Assembly: GCA_947034885.2 (NCBI GenBank)
Contig: OX344756.2
Coordinates: 16,302,098-16,366,097, forward strand
Direction of reading: 5' to 3'
Origin: Thuidium tamariscinum
Lineage: Eukaryota > Streptophyta > Bryopsida > Hypnales > Thuidiaceae
Length of the DNA: 64,000 nt
In this document: positions 1 through 12,197 of the stretch, one piece after another
Layout: every line of letters starts with the position of its first letter
How positions within the stretch are numbered: position 1 is the first letter of the stretch
Made by a program: the position numbers and the translations under genes
The notes under the pieces: model-generated
The model's input: only the letters and a program-made list of their open reading frames with translations
Told to the model about the DNA's origin: nothing
The model's database searches: none

Positions 1-1382
1 TAAAGATAAAAATACAAATATTCAAGAATAATTAGTGAAAATGTCGAAACATATAGAGGACAAGGATTTTGCAACTCAATTCTATAGTTATAAGCTTATA
101 TTTTCAAGGTTAAAATTTGTAACTAGAAGATTTTACTACTAATTGGTCTTAGGGTCACATATAAATTGTTTGGAGTGTGAAGGCAACATTTGCTTGAGAT
201 TAGAGCATATAAAGTGGAGCAAAATATTTTTCCAAGGTTGTATAGACTTATAGGAATGTCACACTATAGGCAATGATTATAGTGTGTGAGCATGAAAATG
301 CAAGCATGTGAGCCTTGAACTTATACATAAGTAGATATTCCACTACTATTGAATGTGCTTTATCATAATTAAACACATATCTATAAAAAAAAGTTACACT
401 ACAATCATGTAAGGTTTCCATAGTATAAACAACTACAATATAAGTGTATAGTCTTCAAGGCTTATGGGCTCACAATTCTAAGCTCACACAATAGCAACCT
501 CCTACTATGGGCTTTGCTCTTTGTAATTCATATTTTTCTTTGCAAATCAAGCAACTTCAAAATTTAATCTAGCAACTTTAAATTTGACTAAGGATTCAAG
601 TTACAAAAAAGTATGAAAATACTCAAAGCTAAATGGTATTGTATACTCTCCATACCCCATATTTGAGTAGAAGACCAAAAAAAAAGATTCACATGACTTT
701 TGTTACCAAACAATAAACCTTCATTTAATAATGAGATTCCCAAAGACTTTGTTTGAATCTATAATCTCAAATTTCAAAAAATTGTGAAAAAAATAAAAAG
801 TCTAATATAGACTATTTTTCAGGTGCCTAAATCCTTCAAAATCCATATCAAAGAACTTTAAGTTTTAAATTAGTGAAAGTTAGAATGTCACAATATTATT
901 TGAATTATTGTATTTTTTCTCCAATAGTTCCACTTATTTTTGCACTTTCACTCATACTACCTTCGTCCCACTAAAAAGCTCCATTTTTTTAATTTCAACC
1001 ATTTAGTAAGTGTTTGTACATTGCACAACCTCGTACAGGGAAGTATAACAATCTTGGAGTGTTCCTTTGGCCTTGCAAGCTTGGTCTTGCCCATATAAGG
1101 CACTTTGTACTATTTGCTTTTGCACACAGTAGTGTTGACAATGCATTTAGTGATGACTTTGGTGCTATGAAAATTTGATCATAAAATGAGCTAGTATCTT
1201 GGAGGGGGGATATTTAGGTTAGGGAACATGTTCCTAAGATCCTATTGTTGCCAACACATTTTAAATCATCTAAAATGATAGAGCTGGTAGCATTCACAAA
1301 ATGTGCTCAAACACCACACTTTCCACATGAATTTTAGGTGCCTAAACAACAAAACCTAACCTAAAGATTTTGCATGGATCTA
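1..1382. other. AT-rich intergenic DNA
   Basis: Apart from a family H element near 271-499 I see no gene, RNA or known repeat here. Confidence 0.5.
271..499. mobile_element. Family H miniature inverted-repeat element, copy 1
   Basis: Matches the copies near 23174 and 53370: GTGTGAGC-type ends facing each other, with inner GTGAGCC and GGCTCAC arms. The right end is CTCACAC followed by AATAGCAAC. Ends are approximate. Confidence 0.5.
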
Positions 1383-1766
1383 TAATGGAAACACCCAAAA
1401 CCGTCCAAATAAGGAATTCAGCATAGTTGGAAGCAATGTTTTCTAAAAATGATATTTTTCTAGTATTAGCGAGTAAAAATCATGAATATTAAAAAAAAAA
1501 TAGATTTTTCAGATAGAGTATGTAATTTCTACAAATTTTCAAAGTGTTGGCTCCCTAGATGTGTTGAACCGTCCTATAGGTGCCCCCAAAATTGAACCCT
1601 GTGAAAATCAGCACTCAACCAACTAAATTTTCCTATGTGTCCTTCAGTTGTGTTAGCAAATTACAATCATACATGTAGCAAACACATTAAGGGAAGTCTA
1701 CTGACACATTTAGGTGAATCTACAGTCCACTATAAGGAACAAATGCAGGAATGGGTGTTTTGTCCT
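1383..1766 (-). mobile_element. Family B miniature element (~385 bp), copy 1
   Basis: Inverse of the copies at 11285, 17410, 33780 and 40803. Ends read GGAAACACCCAAAAC and GGGTGTTTTGTCC and TA lies on each side. The right-hand TA is inside the TTAA that begins the next element (A1). Confidence 0.7.
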
Positions 1767-2562
1767 TAACCCCTAAAGGACCAAAGTGCTTTTTTGGCAA
1801 CATAGCGATTTTGGGCAGGTATGTGTGACTAGAGATTTCTATATAATTTTGGAACCAAAATTTAATAGAAGGTGTGGACAAGGAGTATCTTTCAAGCCCA
1901 ACAATTTTCATGACTTTTGACTACATGGTTGAAAAGTTATTGCATAATATGTTGTTTGTTTCTCAACTCGGGCAGTTAAGAAAAAATCACTTTTTTTGGA
2001 AACCAAAATTTGAAATTGGTTTTATAGATTTATATATAGGTGGAAAGCTTTGAATCATTCCATTTAGATTAATGAGTCAAAAGTTGTGAAGAATTTTAGT
2101 TTGCAGGTAGTTATGGATTCTCTACTCTAAAATAAACTTTGAAGTCCTTTATTTTACTCAATTTTCAATATTTTTGAAAAAAACAAAAAACATTGGGTGT
2201 AGAATGTTTATTACAACATTTGAACCATTGAGATTGTCATTTTTCAATTCAATAAATAAATTGTTAAACATTTAGTGTTTTGAATTATTCTCTACTTCTC
2301 TCTACTTACTATTTTTTTTGTACATGTTGTACAATTCGAAATGATTTGAAATTTTTTGAGCATGTAGCCAACTTGAATTGAAGAATGAATCCAAAGAGTA
2401 ACAACCATTTTGAATATTTTTTCATACAAATGTGGCCTTCTAAAGTGCAGCTGCCCGGATTTCCGAAGTGATAAAAAATGGATTTTTGTAACTTCAAACA
2501 CTATTATCTTACATTTTACATGGCGGAATTTTCTGAAATTTTTTGTACATGCTCTCAAACTA

Positions 2563-3088
2563 CACTAATGATGATATTTAGTGTTGGGTTACAATTAGTG
2601 TTTTTACCACCCTACCAGCCGCAACACTAAATCTGAACTGTAGGACAATTAGTGTTGTGTTAAACTTCAATCAGAGTTGTCATATCGGACCGACTGCAAA
2701 GTTCAGAGCTCTACAACTTTTGCAAAACAAATCTGAATCGGACATATGATATGTTTTTTGGCATCTACAATTTTTGTAGATGCCAAAAAACATATCATAT
2801 GTCCGATTCAGATTTGTTTTGCAAAAGTTACAGAGCTTTGAACTTTGCAGTAAAAAATTGTCCAATATGACAACTCTGACTTCAATGCACCGCCTCCACT
2901 TTCTCTTCTCTTCCCTTCCCATTAATGTGTTCTAACACTAAATGTAAACCTTTTCAGATTTCAGATTTACTATGGAGTACATTTAGTGTTTGAATTGACA
3001 TTTAATGTTACTTACTTTCATAGGGTAATTGGCTTTTAGTGTATGCCTTCGTATTTAGTGTACAAGACACTAAATATCATCATTAGTG
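2563..3088. mobile_element. Nested TA-flanked foldback element inside A1
   Basis: Termini CACTAATGATGATATTTAGT and its reverse complement form a ~22-bp inverted repeat. TA lies directly outside on each side, and A2 shows the uninterrupted site. The centre (2671-2879) is a long near-perfect hairpin. The 80-codon frame on the minus strand is only the shadow of this hairpin. Confidence 0.8.
2671..2879. repeat. ~100-bp-arm hairpin
   Basis: Arms pair from TCAGAGTTGTCA / TGACAACTCTGA inward through a perfect stretch of over 50 bp, ending in a TTT loop at about 2771-2773. Only a few mismatches and short indels occur in the outer part. Confidence 0.85.
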
Positions 3089-3380
3089 TAGTTTACTCTA
3101 AGATCCTACGGTTACATTATTCTAAAAATGTTTTTTTTTCTAAAATTTGATAGTTATCCTAAAAATGACAGTTTTGGAGCAATTTTGGTGAAAACATAGT
3201 CAAAAACCTTTAGGGGTTAAAGGATGGTTTACTTGTTCTTGAATGCATGTATTTGTGGCACTATGATTAAAATTATAGTTAATCTTTCAAGAGAAATGTT
3301 TTTGGAGCTTTTTAGTGGGATGGGAGGTAGTAGGATAAATCATTATAGTGAATGACATATAAATTCATTGGAAGCAACAA

Positions 3381-3580
3381 TAAGGTAGAAGGCTCAGAAA
3401 TGGAGCATCTAAGGGCTGATCTGCCTTTTTCATGTAATTAAACAAACGGAAATATTTCTAGCCCATTTTTTAGAGGAAGAAAAATAGATGAGGAATCTAA
3501 CACAAGTGGTTTCATATTTTTTGGAGCATTTCTGAATTAGTTATGAATTTTCAAACAAAATGTGTTGTAGGTCCCTATTT
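3381..3580. mobile_element. Family M (TAAGGTAG) miniature element, degenerate copy 1
   Basis: Left end TAAGGTAGAAGGCTC followed by the family's CATCTAAGGGCTG, CAAGTGGTTTCATATTTTTTG and TTAGTTATGAATTT blocks. The right end is lost or unclear. Confidence 0.5.
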
Positions 3581-4635
3581 ATGTCTCTAGATCCTCCATG
3601 AATGGTTCACTTGCAACTTCAAAGAAAAGATAAAAAAGCAAGGAGAATGATTGGCTCTCACTATTCCCAGTGCTTCTATCTTCATTTCATTCAATGACTA
3701 TAGAGGTCCATTTAAGAACCACATATTGTCCATTTCAATGCCTTTTATAGGTTCCATTCTTAATGCCAACTCTAGTTTAGAGCCTCCTTCTTATGTGATC
3801 ACACCAAAAAAACACTATGAATTATCAAGTACCTCGGTAATGAGGGATCGATCCTTCTAGAAAGGTGAAAAGACAAGTTCCCACAAATAAATGCAAAACA
3901 ATGTCGCCCTCAGTTGCAGCTCAGAATGTAAGTTTCTTACGTAAGTTGGTTGTTTTCCTCTGATTAGGAGCTGCTGGTGGCAGTGGAATTCACTGTTCCG
4001 TAAGCGAAGCAAGTTTCTACTGCACGCTTCATGGCAAAAGTGAAAACCTGTCCACCTTGTTGTAGGAATCAAAGCAAAGCATCAATCTTATATTCGGTCA
4101 AGACATAGGATTGTGAACATCGAGAGAAGAATCTCCTGTTCTATGACGCAGCTTCTGTGATTTCACGGTCAATTTGCAACTGTGAGCTCCTGGAAGTTTA
4201 CGATTACAGCAGTAAGTCAGTTGCCGAATTCGTGGTTTCTGTTGTTGCTTCGCTTTGAAGCCCCCTTCTCTGTTGTTCTATTCCTTTACTTCTAGGGTTT
4301 AGTTCTCGTTTGCGAGCTCAATTGCCGAATTTGGAGCTGCGGGATGCAATTCGAACCCGTAGGCGTTTAAATTATTTCTTCTTGGAATCTTTTGAAATAT
4401 TTCGATTGAATTAGTTTGCTTCAACTTGTGTGCTTGAATTGTATCCCTCGAATTGGATTCTTTGAATAGTTTCTTGTTGTCCGCTGTGAGGAATTCCAAG
4501 TCGCCGTGCCAGGAAACGTCGAATTGCGACCGAAAACGTTCGAATTTGACACATTTAGGGCTTTCATTAGGGTTCAAATTGTGGTACTATGCTGCACAAT
4601 ATCTCACTCGCTTAGAGGTTTTGTACCCCGCGAGC
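3581..4635 (+). promoter_or_regulatory. Upstream region and leader of the LBP/BPI-like gene
   Basis: Base composition changes from AT-rich to mixed at about 3840, which probably marks the promoter and 5' UTR of the gene starting at 4636. The frame of exon 1 is open back to 4453 but without an ATG, so the leader is untranslated. A TAGGGTTTAG telo-box-like match lies near 4292. No clear TATA box was found. ORFs on either strand here look like shadows. Confidence 0.4.
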
Positions 4636-7600
4636 ATGGGGCGCGTCGGCGTCTTTCTTTTCGTCGCCCTCGTGCTCCTCCCGGTGTCGTTTGCACGGCG
4701 TTCCAATGACACCGATTACGGACACCCGAAGTTCACAATTGTTGTGGAGCATGAAGAGAGTGGTTCCGAGAGTACTACCCGTGATGTTCCAGTTAGTGGC
4801 GAGGAGGACTCCGAGGTTGCAGGGATTATGGTGACGCTCTCGAACTCCGGAATCGACTACGTGAAGGAAGTGCTGGTGAATGAAATCCTGGCGGAGATTA
4901 CGCCCCTGGCGTTACCCGACATCAGGGCGCACGTCGACTCGCCCATTGGTCGCCTCGACACGAAGCTCTCGCAAATTTTGTTGTCAGGCGCGAATGTCTC
5001 GTACTCCGATGTGGACATGGACAAGACGAGCATCACGATCTTTGCGGGCGACGTCCACGCGCGAATTCGTTTCCATTGGTATTACGAGTATTCGGCCTCG
5101 TATGTGCCGTGGCCTGTCAATGACGGTGGATGGGCGGACGTTGAGGTTTGGATTCCGGCTTGTTGTTTACGTTTTCCAGTTACATTTTTGAGGTCTTCAA
5201 CGTCTTGAAAGGACCTGAGTATGGTGATAGGAATTCTGCTTTTTAGATGCATTTAGAGTTGTAATTAATTGACAGAGTTTGATTTTTATGCTGTTCAGTT
5301 TCAATTTGGATTCCAGTTTGTTATTTACATTTTGGAGGTTCTTTAGGACTCTTAACAGAGCCTAGACATGGTGATAAGAATTACGCCTATTGGTGCATTT
5401 AGAACATTCGACAATGAGTTGAGTTTGATATTATTTTCGCCATTTTCAGCTGGTAGTGCTCACTTTATATGGAAGATTGGATTGGATTCCATCTTGTTGG
5501 TTGTGAGTTATTTGGCTGTGACTAGGAAGTTTTTTCTCGATTCTGACATGATGGTAAATTTTGATTCTCGTGCATACCGTAATTAGAAAACTAGCAGTGT
5601 TTGGTTTTCATGTTCAGTTTCTTCTAGTAGTGTTCAATTTTCTGGAATTTTTGTTTGTTTGTTGCTGTGCAGGTGAATGGTATGCAAGCAGGTGTGACGT
5701 TTACTCTTACTACAAGGAACGGGACGCTTATTTTGACAGTCATTGAGTGTGGAACTTACATTGATGACATTGAAATTGAATTGAGTGGAGGTGGATCGTG
5801 GCTTTATCAATGGTAAGTACTGCTTCTCACCTCTTTGTTTATGTAAATTGCAAAGGTTGTGTTATATCTTCCAAGCTAGAATGTTGATTGGTGGTGTACC
5901 TGTTTGACCTGGACTGTGTATTGTAACTTTAAATTCAGAATTAGAATGATTGAGTGACTCATTACTTTGTTGATGGTCAAGAATGCTGAATGTACAGCTG
6001 CAAGTCTCTCTACCCTGTGGGAAACTTGAAAATCTTCTCGTGGAACAATTCTTTACAATTTTAGCTACAAAATTATTTGGATCTGAAAGCATACCAGCTT
6101 TGCAAGTGATTAGAATTTGGTTAGAATTCTTCTTAAAGACAGTTAGCGTTTACGAGTGTATCGCTTATGGGTGTTGTAAGCTGGTGAAAATGTTTGCTAT
6201 GCCAATTACCTAATACGACCAACATTCGACCGTTGAGCTAAGAACAGTAATAGAGCATCTTGCGCAAAAACAGTTTCATGCATCTTTGAATAAAATAATC
6301 GATGTACTGGGTGATAACAAATTCTAATGGTAGAACCATAATCATAAAAACTTTACATACCAACACCAAAAATGAGCTTTCAATTGATGGAGTGGTTCAT
6401 TTCTTCTTAAATGTTGATTGGGGTACGCAGACCACTGGAGTGCAACTTAGTACTAGAACAAACTTCAGATGGTCTCCAAATCAAAGTACTGGTGTACAAT
6501 GCTCATTCTGCTCATTTTTTGATAGCTAGACTGGGCTATGTTTTCGACAGGTTTGTATATGCATTTGATGGGGAAATTCGTGCAGCAATTGAAGCTGCGA
6601 TTTCAAAGCAAATGATCAAGAGCGTGGAGCAGCTGGATAACTACCTGCAAGCGCTTCCTCGCAATCTACCGATTGATGATGCTTCTGCTATTGATGTGAC
6701 CGTTGTGGGAGATCCGCTGTTGAGCTCGTCGTTCTTCAGTGTGGGTGTGAAGGGGGAGTTCACCTCTCTTTTGAAACCCATCAATTTCACAGCCCCGGAT
6801 TATGGATTGCAACCAGGACTGTTCTGCAGCGACTCTACTAAGATGGTCACCATCGCCCTCTGTGACTACGTAATTAACTCAGCGACGGCTGTGTATTATG
6901 AGGTGCGTGGATTGACGTGGTGTACCTTTCTCTGCTAGCTTTTTTTATGTTCTCCCGTAAGTGCCTGAACTACAATTAGAAAGTCCACTGCTTGATTATG
7001 ATAACCTTAAAAACAATATTTCTACCGTCGAGAAATGTGGAGTGTGATTTCTTCTTTCTTTGAAGCGTCCTAATGATTTGTTCAACTCCTATAGATATAG
7101 AAGTTGCTACATTATGGACATGTACGGCATAAGTTTGAATTATATGTTGACCGTTAATGCTTGTTCTGAACAATATGTTTATTAGTTCCTAAGCAGGGTG
7201 ACTTTCGCAATCTAGTAGCCTTATCACAAACCAACTCACTCCGCTCCATAGGTTTTGTGATATATGAGGGGGTTTGAAAAGCACCGTGAAGCCAGGATTG
7301 AGTTTCTCTAAGTTTGTGTGTCTTCAAAGTCGGGGGCCTAGGGGAAAAATCGTTTAGTATACTGGTTTTTCTCCTTCAGTTAAATTAGCTGGAAGAGGTT
7401 AAGAAAGTTTTCATATTTTCAGTTAGCTTGTTGCGAGAATCTCTCACCTGTTTCTTGTTATGATGGAACCCCTCGATCTTGTGGTAGAAAACGCAGGCAC
7501 TATGAAGAGCTGCTAAATTTACTATAGGGATTGACGTTAGTGAGCCTACTGAGTAGGTAGGATGTTCGTTGGATTTTAGGATAGTTAGCAGACTACGTAA

Positions 7601-9443
7601 TACCTCAATATTTCAACCCTCTCCTGTTGCTTTAATCGCTACATGGCGCATAGTACTTGGGAAAGAGGATGGTTTCGAGTCATAACTTCATGCTCTGCTG
7701 AGCTCACAGAGACTCGTCGATCTTCAAGATCTGACGGTCCTGGTTTAGTGTGGAGGAGAGGGTTATTTCTGTCGAGCTCTTGACTGGTTATCTTGTTCAT
7801 AATTAACCTATGGAGCTCTTATATGCAGAATGGTTTTCTGGAGTGGCTCGTGGATGAGCTTCCGCAAGAGTCATGGTTAAATACTCACTTTTGGCGGTGG
7901 CTCATACCCCAACTGTACAAGAAATATCCAAACATGGATATGGCGTTGGACTTTGCCTGTTCAGCAGCACCCACCGTTCAGCTTCAAACCGATGGTGCCA
8001 CGGTGAATGCTGCTGCTGAATTGACCTTGATGGTGAAAACGGATGGACAGAATCTGCCTGTAGCTTGCATATCTTTGGTGAGTTTCTATCTCAAGAAACT
8101 AGATTCTGTTTTTGTTAGCACCAGATGCGACTTCACATGCTCTATGCATTTCCCTGACAAGTTCGTTAGACTTGGATGTGACTTTTGAAGGTGCGCATTA
8201 AGTGTAAATTCCTATTATACTGTTTTTTGTACAGATTATCGTTAAAGTTATTGGTTAAGGGGTTGGTTTTCCGTCTAGCCCCCTCTAGCTTTAATTACCT
8301 TGTTAGATGCAAATGGACGGAATAATGAAGGTGGAATGAAATAATGGTGCACATGGCTTTTTGTACTTCAGACGAATTCGGTACTTTACTGATTTAATAT
8401 TTTTAATTGAGTCTTCAAATTTGGTATTATGTGGTGTTTGAACGGTTTTAGTGTTCAGGATTCAACTGTCCATTTCCCTGACAAATGCGTTTGTGCTTGG
8501 TAGGCATTGTCCATGGATGCGATTGTGAATGTCGTGGGTAACAACATCACGGCTGAAACCACGCTTAATGACCTAACCCTGCAACTAAAATGGAGCGAAA
8601 TTGGCAAATTTCCAGTCAACCTTCTGCAGGTGAGTCTGATACAGGCTGATACTTGTCATGCAGGTTTTTCCTTGTGTTACAGACTATTGCTTATTTTTCA
8701 CTTCTAAACCTACTCGTCAAAACTTAAATGTGCTATAATATGTGACTTCAACAACTTTTCGCAGTTTGATGTCTGAGCAATGAAATTTAGACATGTTTGA
8801 GCTTTTGGAATTCTCAATCTTTGAAAGAGCATGAAAATCGTAATTGGACAAGTATGAAGCTAGCTTGATTTTGGTTTTGTTGGTTATAATCTCATTTTTC
8901 TAGATCCTTCCAAACAGGATGAATCCTTAGGCTAAAGATCAGGACACACATGTCGACAGCATTTAGGGATAAATTACACCAAAAGTAGTACTCCAGTAGT
9001 GAGTATTTTGGTCAGAAAGATACATATAACTAACAGATGGAAAGTCGTTTGTTTGAAGATGGATAGAATAGATCCAGTCTTTCCTTCTCTATGAAATACT
9101 CTTCGACCCATGTGCATTCAATGGTAAGGGCAGAGTGTCAAGAAGCGAAATGATTTCCGATTGGCTTTGGATCATTTTTTTGCAATTGTCATGTGTCTGG
9201 GTTTCTGACAAATGAAATTGAATGCAGCCGACATTGCGAACAGTCATCTCGAGAGTGATTCTTCCGATTTTGAACTTGAAGTTGGCACATGGTTTCCCCT
9301 TGCCTGTGCTACCAGCTGTGGACCTGGAGAATGCAGACATCCGGTATGAGGAGGGCGCCATCTTCATATGCAGCGATGTGTATTATAAGGGCGGCATCTT
9401 TAAGCCACCTCCGTCTCCTCCTGCTTCCGAATCACAGAAGTGA
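4636..9443 (+). CDS. LBR: LBP/BPI-family (lipopolysaccharide-binding-like) secreted protein, six exons
   Basis: Spliced exons 4636-5145, 5673-5812, 6551-6902, 7829-8077, 8504-8629 and 9228-9443 join in frame through GT-AG introns to give 530 aa. The start is the first in-frame ATG and opens a signal peptide (hydrophobic residues about 5-19, probable cleavage after A20). The N-terminal half (about 30-320) fits the BPI1 fold: a long amphipathic stretch, then ECGTY with C196, then SWLYQW at the exon 2/3 junction. The segment with MVTIALCDY and VINSA at the end of exon 3, followed by the NGFLEWLVDEL exon, fits the start of the BPI2 domain. Family knowledge: plant members (Arabidopsis LBR-1/2) bind bacterial lipid A and promote defence signalling; the apoplastic location here is inferred from the signal peptide. 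The tail (PPPSPPASE) is proline-rich. The second cysteine of the animal BPI disulfide is not seen at the expected place (KQMIKSV, about 236-242). Length is close to plant homologues. Splice sites are my reading and are not supported by transcripts. Confidence 0.88.
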
Positions 9444-10098
9444 TCTCTCTCTAACTTACTGTGCCAAGAAGGTTGTGAGGTTGGCTTGCTTGTAAACTAG
9501 AAGGTGTTTGTTTGTAGGTTTCTCAATCCGTCCTGGAAACAGTTGTTCAAGATTCATTGTTGGTGAGATCACAGTGTTGTTAGAAGGGAGAAGGTTTATG
9601 GCACAAGATGATTGACATCAAGAATAGCAGAAAAGTGAAGTTCTGTACCTCAGTGTCATTAATGCATTGTATAATAGTCTCTTTCCACTTGGTATTCTCC
9701 TAGTGGTGGACTGATGGTGTTCAGTGAAAGAAAAAAGGCCGCGCCTCGGTCTTTGCGTTTGGGAATTTGTGCTCGGTATACTAATTGATCAGGCCTGTCA
9801 CAGTGAAGCCTATTTTAGGTGTTGGGATACAGTATTGACAATGTATGCTCAGGAGTCAGGATACCTCCTACCAGTTTGTGGACCCCGGGATGCAGCACTG
9901 TACTCCCCAAAAATTCAGCTTGGGGACTGGACAAGGTAGGGACTAACTTCAGCTTAATCATTTACAAAACATGATGAAATTTGGAAATTTGGATTTCATA
10001 AGTGGATCATGTAACATTCTTGAATAGAGTGGCTTGAATAGAGTGGATGGGGGGTCGGTCCTTCCAGTGTCAGTGTCACTGTAGCACGATAATTCCTT
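9444..10098 (+). other. 3' flank of the LBP/BPI-like gene
   Basis: Moderate GC persists to about 9950, which suggests that the 3' UTR reaches several hundred bases past the stop at 9441-9443. No further exon or second gene is visible. Confidence 0.35.
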
Positions 10099-10385
10099 GT
10101 AAGATAGTCTGATCTTAGATTGACGTTTTAAGAGCTGATTGCATTTGGGGGAAAGCTGAACTCCTGGAAACAATTTTCAGTAAATTTTTGTAGGAAGAGA
10201 AATGGAATTGGCATTGAATCCAAGCCGTTTCATATTTTTTGGTCATTCATGAAATTAGTCATGAAATTTGGAGGTTGAAATGCAATAGTCACTATAAGTG
10301 ACTACCTCTTGAAATATATATTATTAGTACATTGAAGAAAACAAAGTGTATGTGTCAATGGTCACATTTAGGGCACCCTACTTTA
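10099..10385. mobile_element. Family M element, copy 2
   Basis: Shares the AGCTGATTGCATTTGGGG and GTTTCATATTTTTTG blocks with copies at 42689 and 27375. Right end GCACCCTACTTTA. The left end is diverged. Confidence 0.6.
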
Positions 10386-10915
10386 TTGTGGCTAGTGATA
10401 GTGGGCGAGCTTGCATTTATTATTCACATTGAATAGTACCTTTATTTATGTGAAGCAAAGGATCCCTTACTTTGAAGTTCAAGCTTGTTGTGGCCAAATT
10501 AGCCTAGGTCAATTGACATGTATGAAATTAATTGACATTGGATATAAAAAAACTTACATTTATTCCCAAAGGTGAAAATTTTGGAGTTAGTAGTGTGCCT
10601 TCAAGTCCACAAATTGATATGAGCAACAAACTTAGCTAATGATGTATGTTGCAAGACTTCTTTGCATATAAGCCTATTGTAGATACATATTGTATGTTTT
10701 TATGTACATTCATAGTCTTGTCCATTTAGGTACTCTATATGCAATAAAAATGATAAATTCCATTGAAGTATTGTTTTTCTTAGATTTTTAAGCTAGTTTT
10801 CTAACATTATATAAAAAGAAGTGTACATGTCAAGAATTGTGGAAAGAAATCCTTCCTCATACCTCCACAAATTCCTCCTTGTCATGTGAAGTATTTTCCT
10901 ATACTTTAATCCCTA
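10386..10915. other. AT-rich spacer
   Basis: No gene or repeat recognised. Confidence 0.4.
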
Positions 10916-11780
10916 AAGCACTAAGTAGCATTATTTGGCAATATAGCTTTTTAAGTCATCCATTTACAAATTAAATTCTTTTTCATTTTTTTCTTTTAAA
11001 TTTCAGACAAGATGCAATCAAAGAGTAGCTTCAAAGGGAAATAATTTTCAAAACATTTGAGAAGATGGTTAAAATGCTAGTGTATAATATGTAGTCTCCT
11101 TTAAAATTCAAGCAACTTAGATTCATTCTATTTTGATTGACCAAATGACAGTTATGAGGATTTTTTGTTTGCAAGCAACTACAGAATTTCTACCCTAAAA
11201 TAACCTTTGTAGTCCTATTTTGAATTAAATTTTCAATATTTCTGGAAAACAAAAACAAAAACATAGGATGTAAATTGGTTGGTAAGGGCAAAACATCCAT
11301 TCCCGTGCATGTTCCTTGGGATGGACCATAGATTCACCCAATTCTGTAAGTAGACTTTCCTTAATGTGTTTGCCAGATGTGTAATTACAATTAGCTGACA
11401 CAGTTGAATGACACATAGAAGAATCTGGTTTGTTGAATGCTCATTTTCGCAGGGTTCAGTTTTGGGGGCATCTACTGGGCGGTTTCACAGGTCTAGGGAG
11501 CCAACACTTTGAAAATTTGTAAAAATTACATACTGTATCGGAAAAATCTTTTTTTTTTTTTGAATATTCATGATTTTCACTCGCTAATACTAGAAAAATG
11601 TCATTTTCAGGAAACACTGCCTCCAACTACGCTGAATTCCTTATTTGCACGGTTTTGGGTGTTTCCACTATATAGCATTATTACCTTTGGAATTGGACAT
11701 GTTCAATCCAATAACTAAAATAATTCTTAGTAATTTAGAATTTTAATAATATTGTACATCTTTCTTCCTCAAGGGGTTAA
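10916..11780 (+). mobile_element. Family A, degenerate truncated copy A6, split by a family B element
   Basis: Starts TTAATCCCTAAAGCAC at the position of the family's left end and follows it (ATAGC, TACCCTAAAATAACCTTT, CATAGGATG) until 11282. There a family B copy interrupts it. AAGGGGTTAA at 11771-11780 may be the surviving right end; the 3' half is otherwise lost. Confidence 0.55.
11285..11670 (+). mobile_element. Family B miniature element, copy 2
   Basis: AGGGCAAAACATCCATTCC to GGGTGTTTCCACTA, TA on both sides, about 386 bp. It is inserted in the degenerate A6 copy, so it is younger than A6. Confidence 0.75.
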
Positions 11781-11968
11781 TGGAACTCATATTTGGCAGC
11801 AGCTGAGTGTCCTTGCTAAGTTATAAGTTACAGTGTGTGTACTCAATTGCTCCGCATTGAAATCCAAAGACGCCGAGACTGGCTTTCCTGAACTGAAAGA
11901 CTTGAAATTTCATTTCACTTGTTTCAAAAAAAGGAAAAAAAAATTGAAATGACAGTGACTTGAAATCT

Positions 11969-12197
11969 CATTAGATGTTTTTTCAGAGATTAGAAGACTG
12001 TTTCAGGCCCGTTCCCAATGCTGGGAACAGTCAGAATTAAAAATTTCAAAATTCGATTTTAAAATTTTAAAATTTTATTATTATAATCTGACGTGTCAGT
12101 CTCTCGGCCACGTCAGATTGCAAACATGGTAGCGTTCTCTAGTGTTCCTACAGTCGGGAACTCACAGTCTTGTTACTAGCAGAAAAAACATCTAATG
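11969..12197. mobile_element. Family F miniature element, copy 3 (229 bp)
   Basis: Terminal CATTAGATGTTTTTT and AAAAAACATCTAATG. Inside, CAGGCCCGTTCCCAATGCTG and CAGTCGGGAACTC match the two copies near 47.1 and 47.6 kb. AT-rich centre. Confidence 0.8.

Larger units (their letters stand above)
1766..3220 (+). mobile_element. Family A TTAA-flanked element, copy A1, with a nested insertion
   Basis: Bounded by TTAA at 1766-1769 and 3217-3220, with CCCCTAAAGG and CCTTTAGGGG just inside. Removing the 526-bp insertion at 2563-3088 leaves about 927 bp collinear with A2. Contains the conserved GCAGCTGCCCGG patch near 2447. No transposase. Confidence 0.85.

Noticed and set aside
2680..2922. 80-codon minus-strand frame
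   Set aside because: It runs through the hairpin of the nested element; its internal mirror symmetry comes from the inverted repeat.
4453..4635. N-terminal extension of the LBP/BPI-like protein
   Set aside because: The frame is open but begins at TTG; the first ATG at 4636 gives a proper signal peptide.
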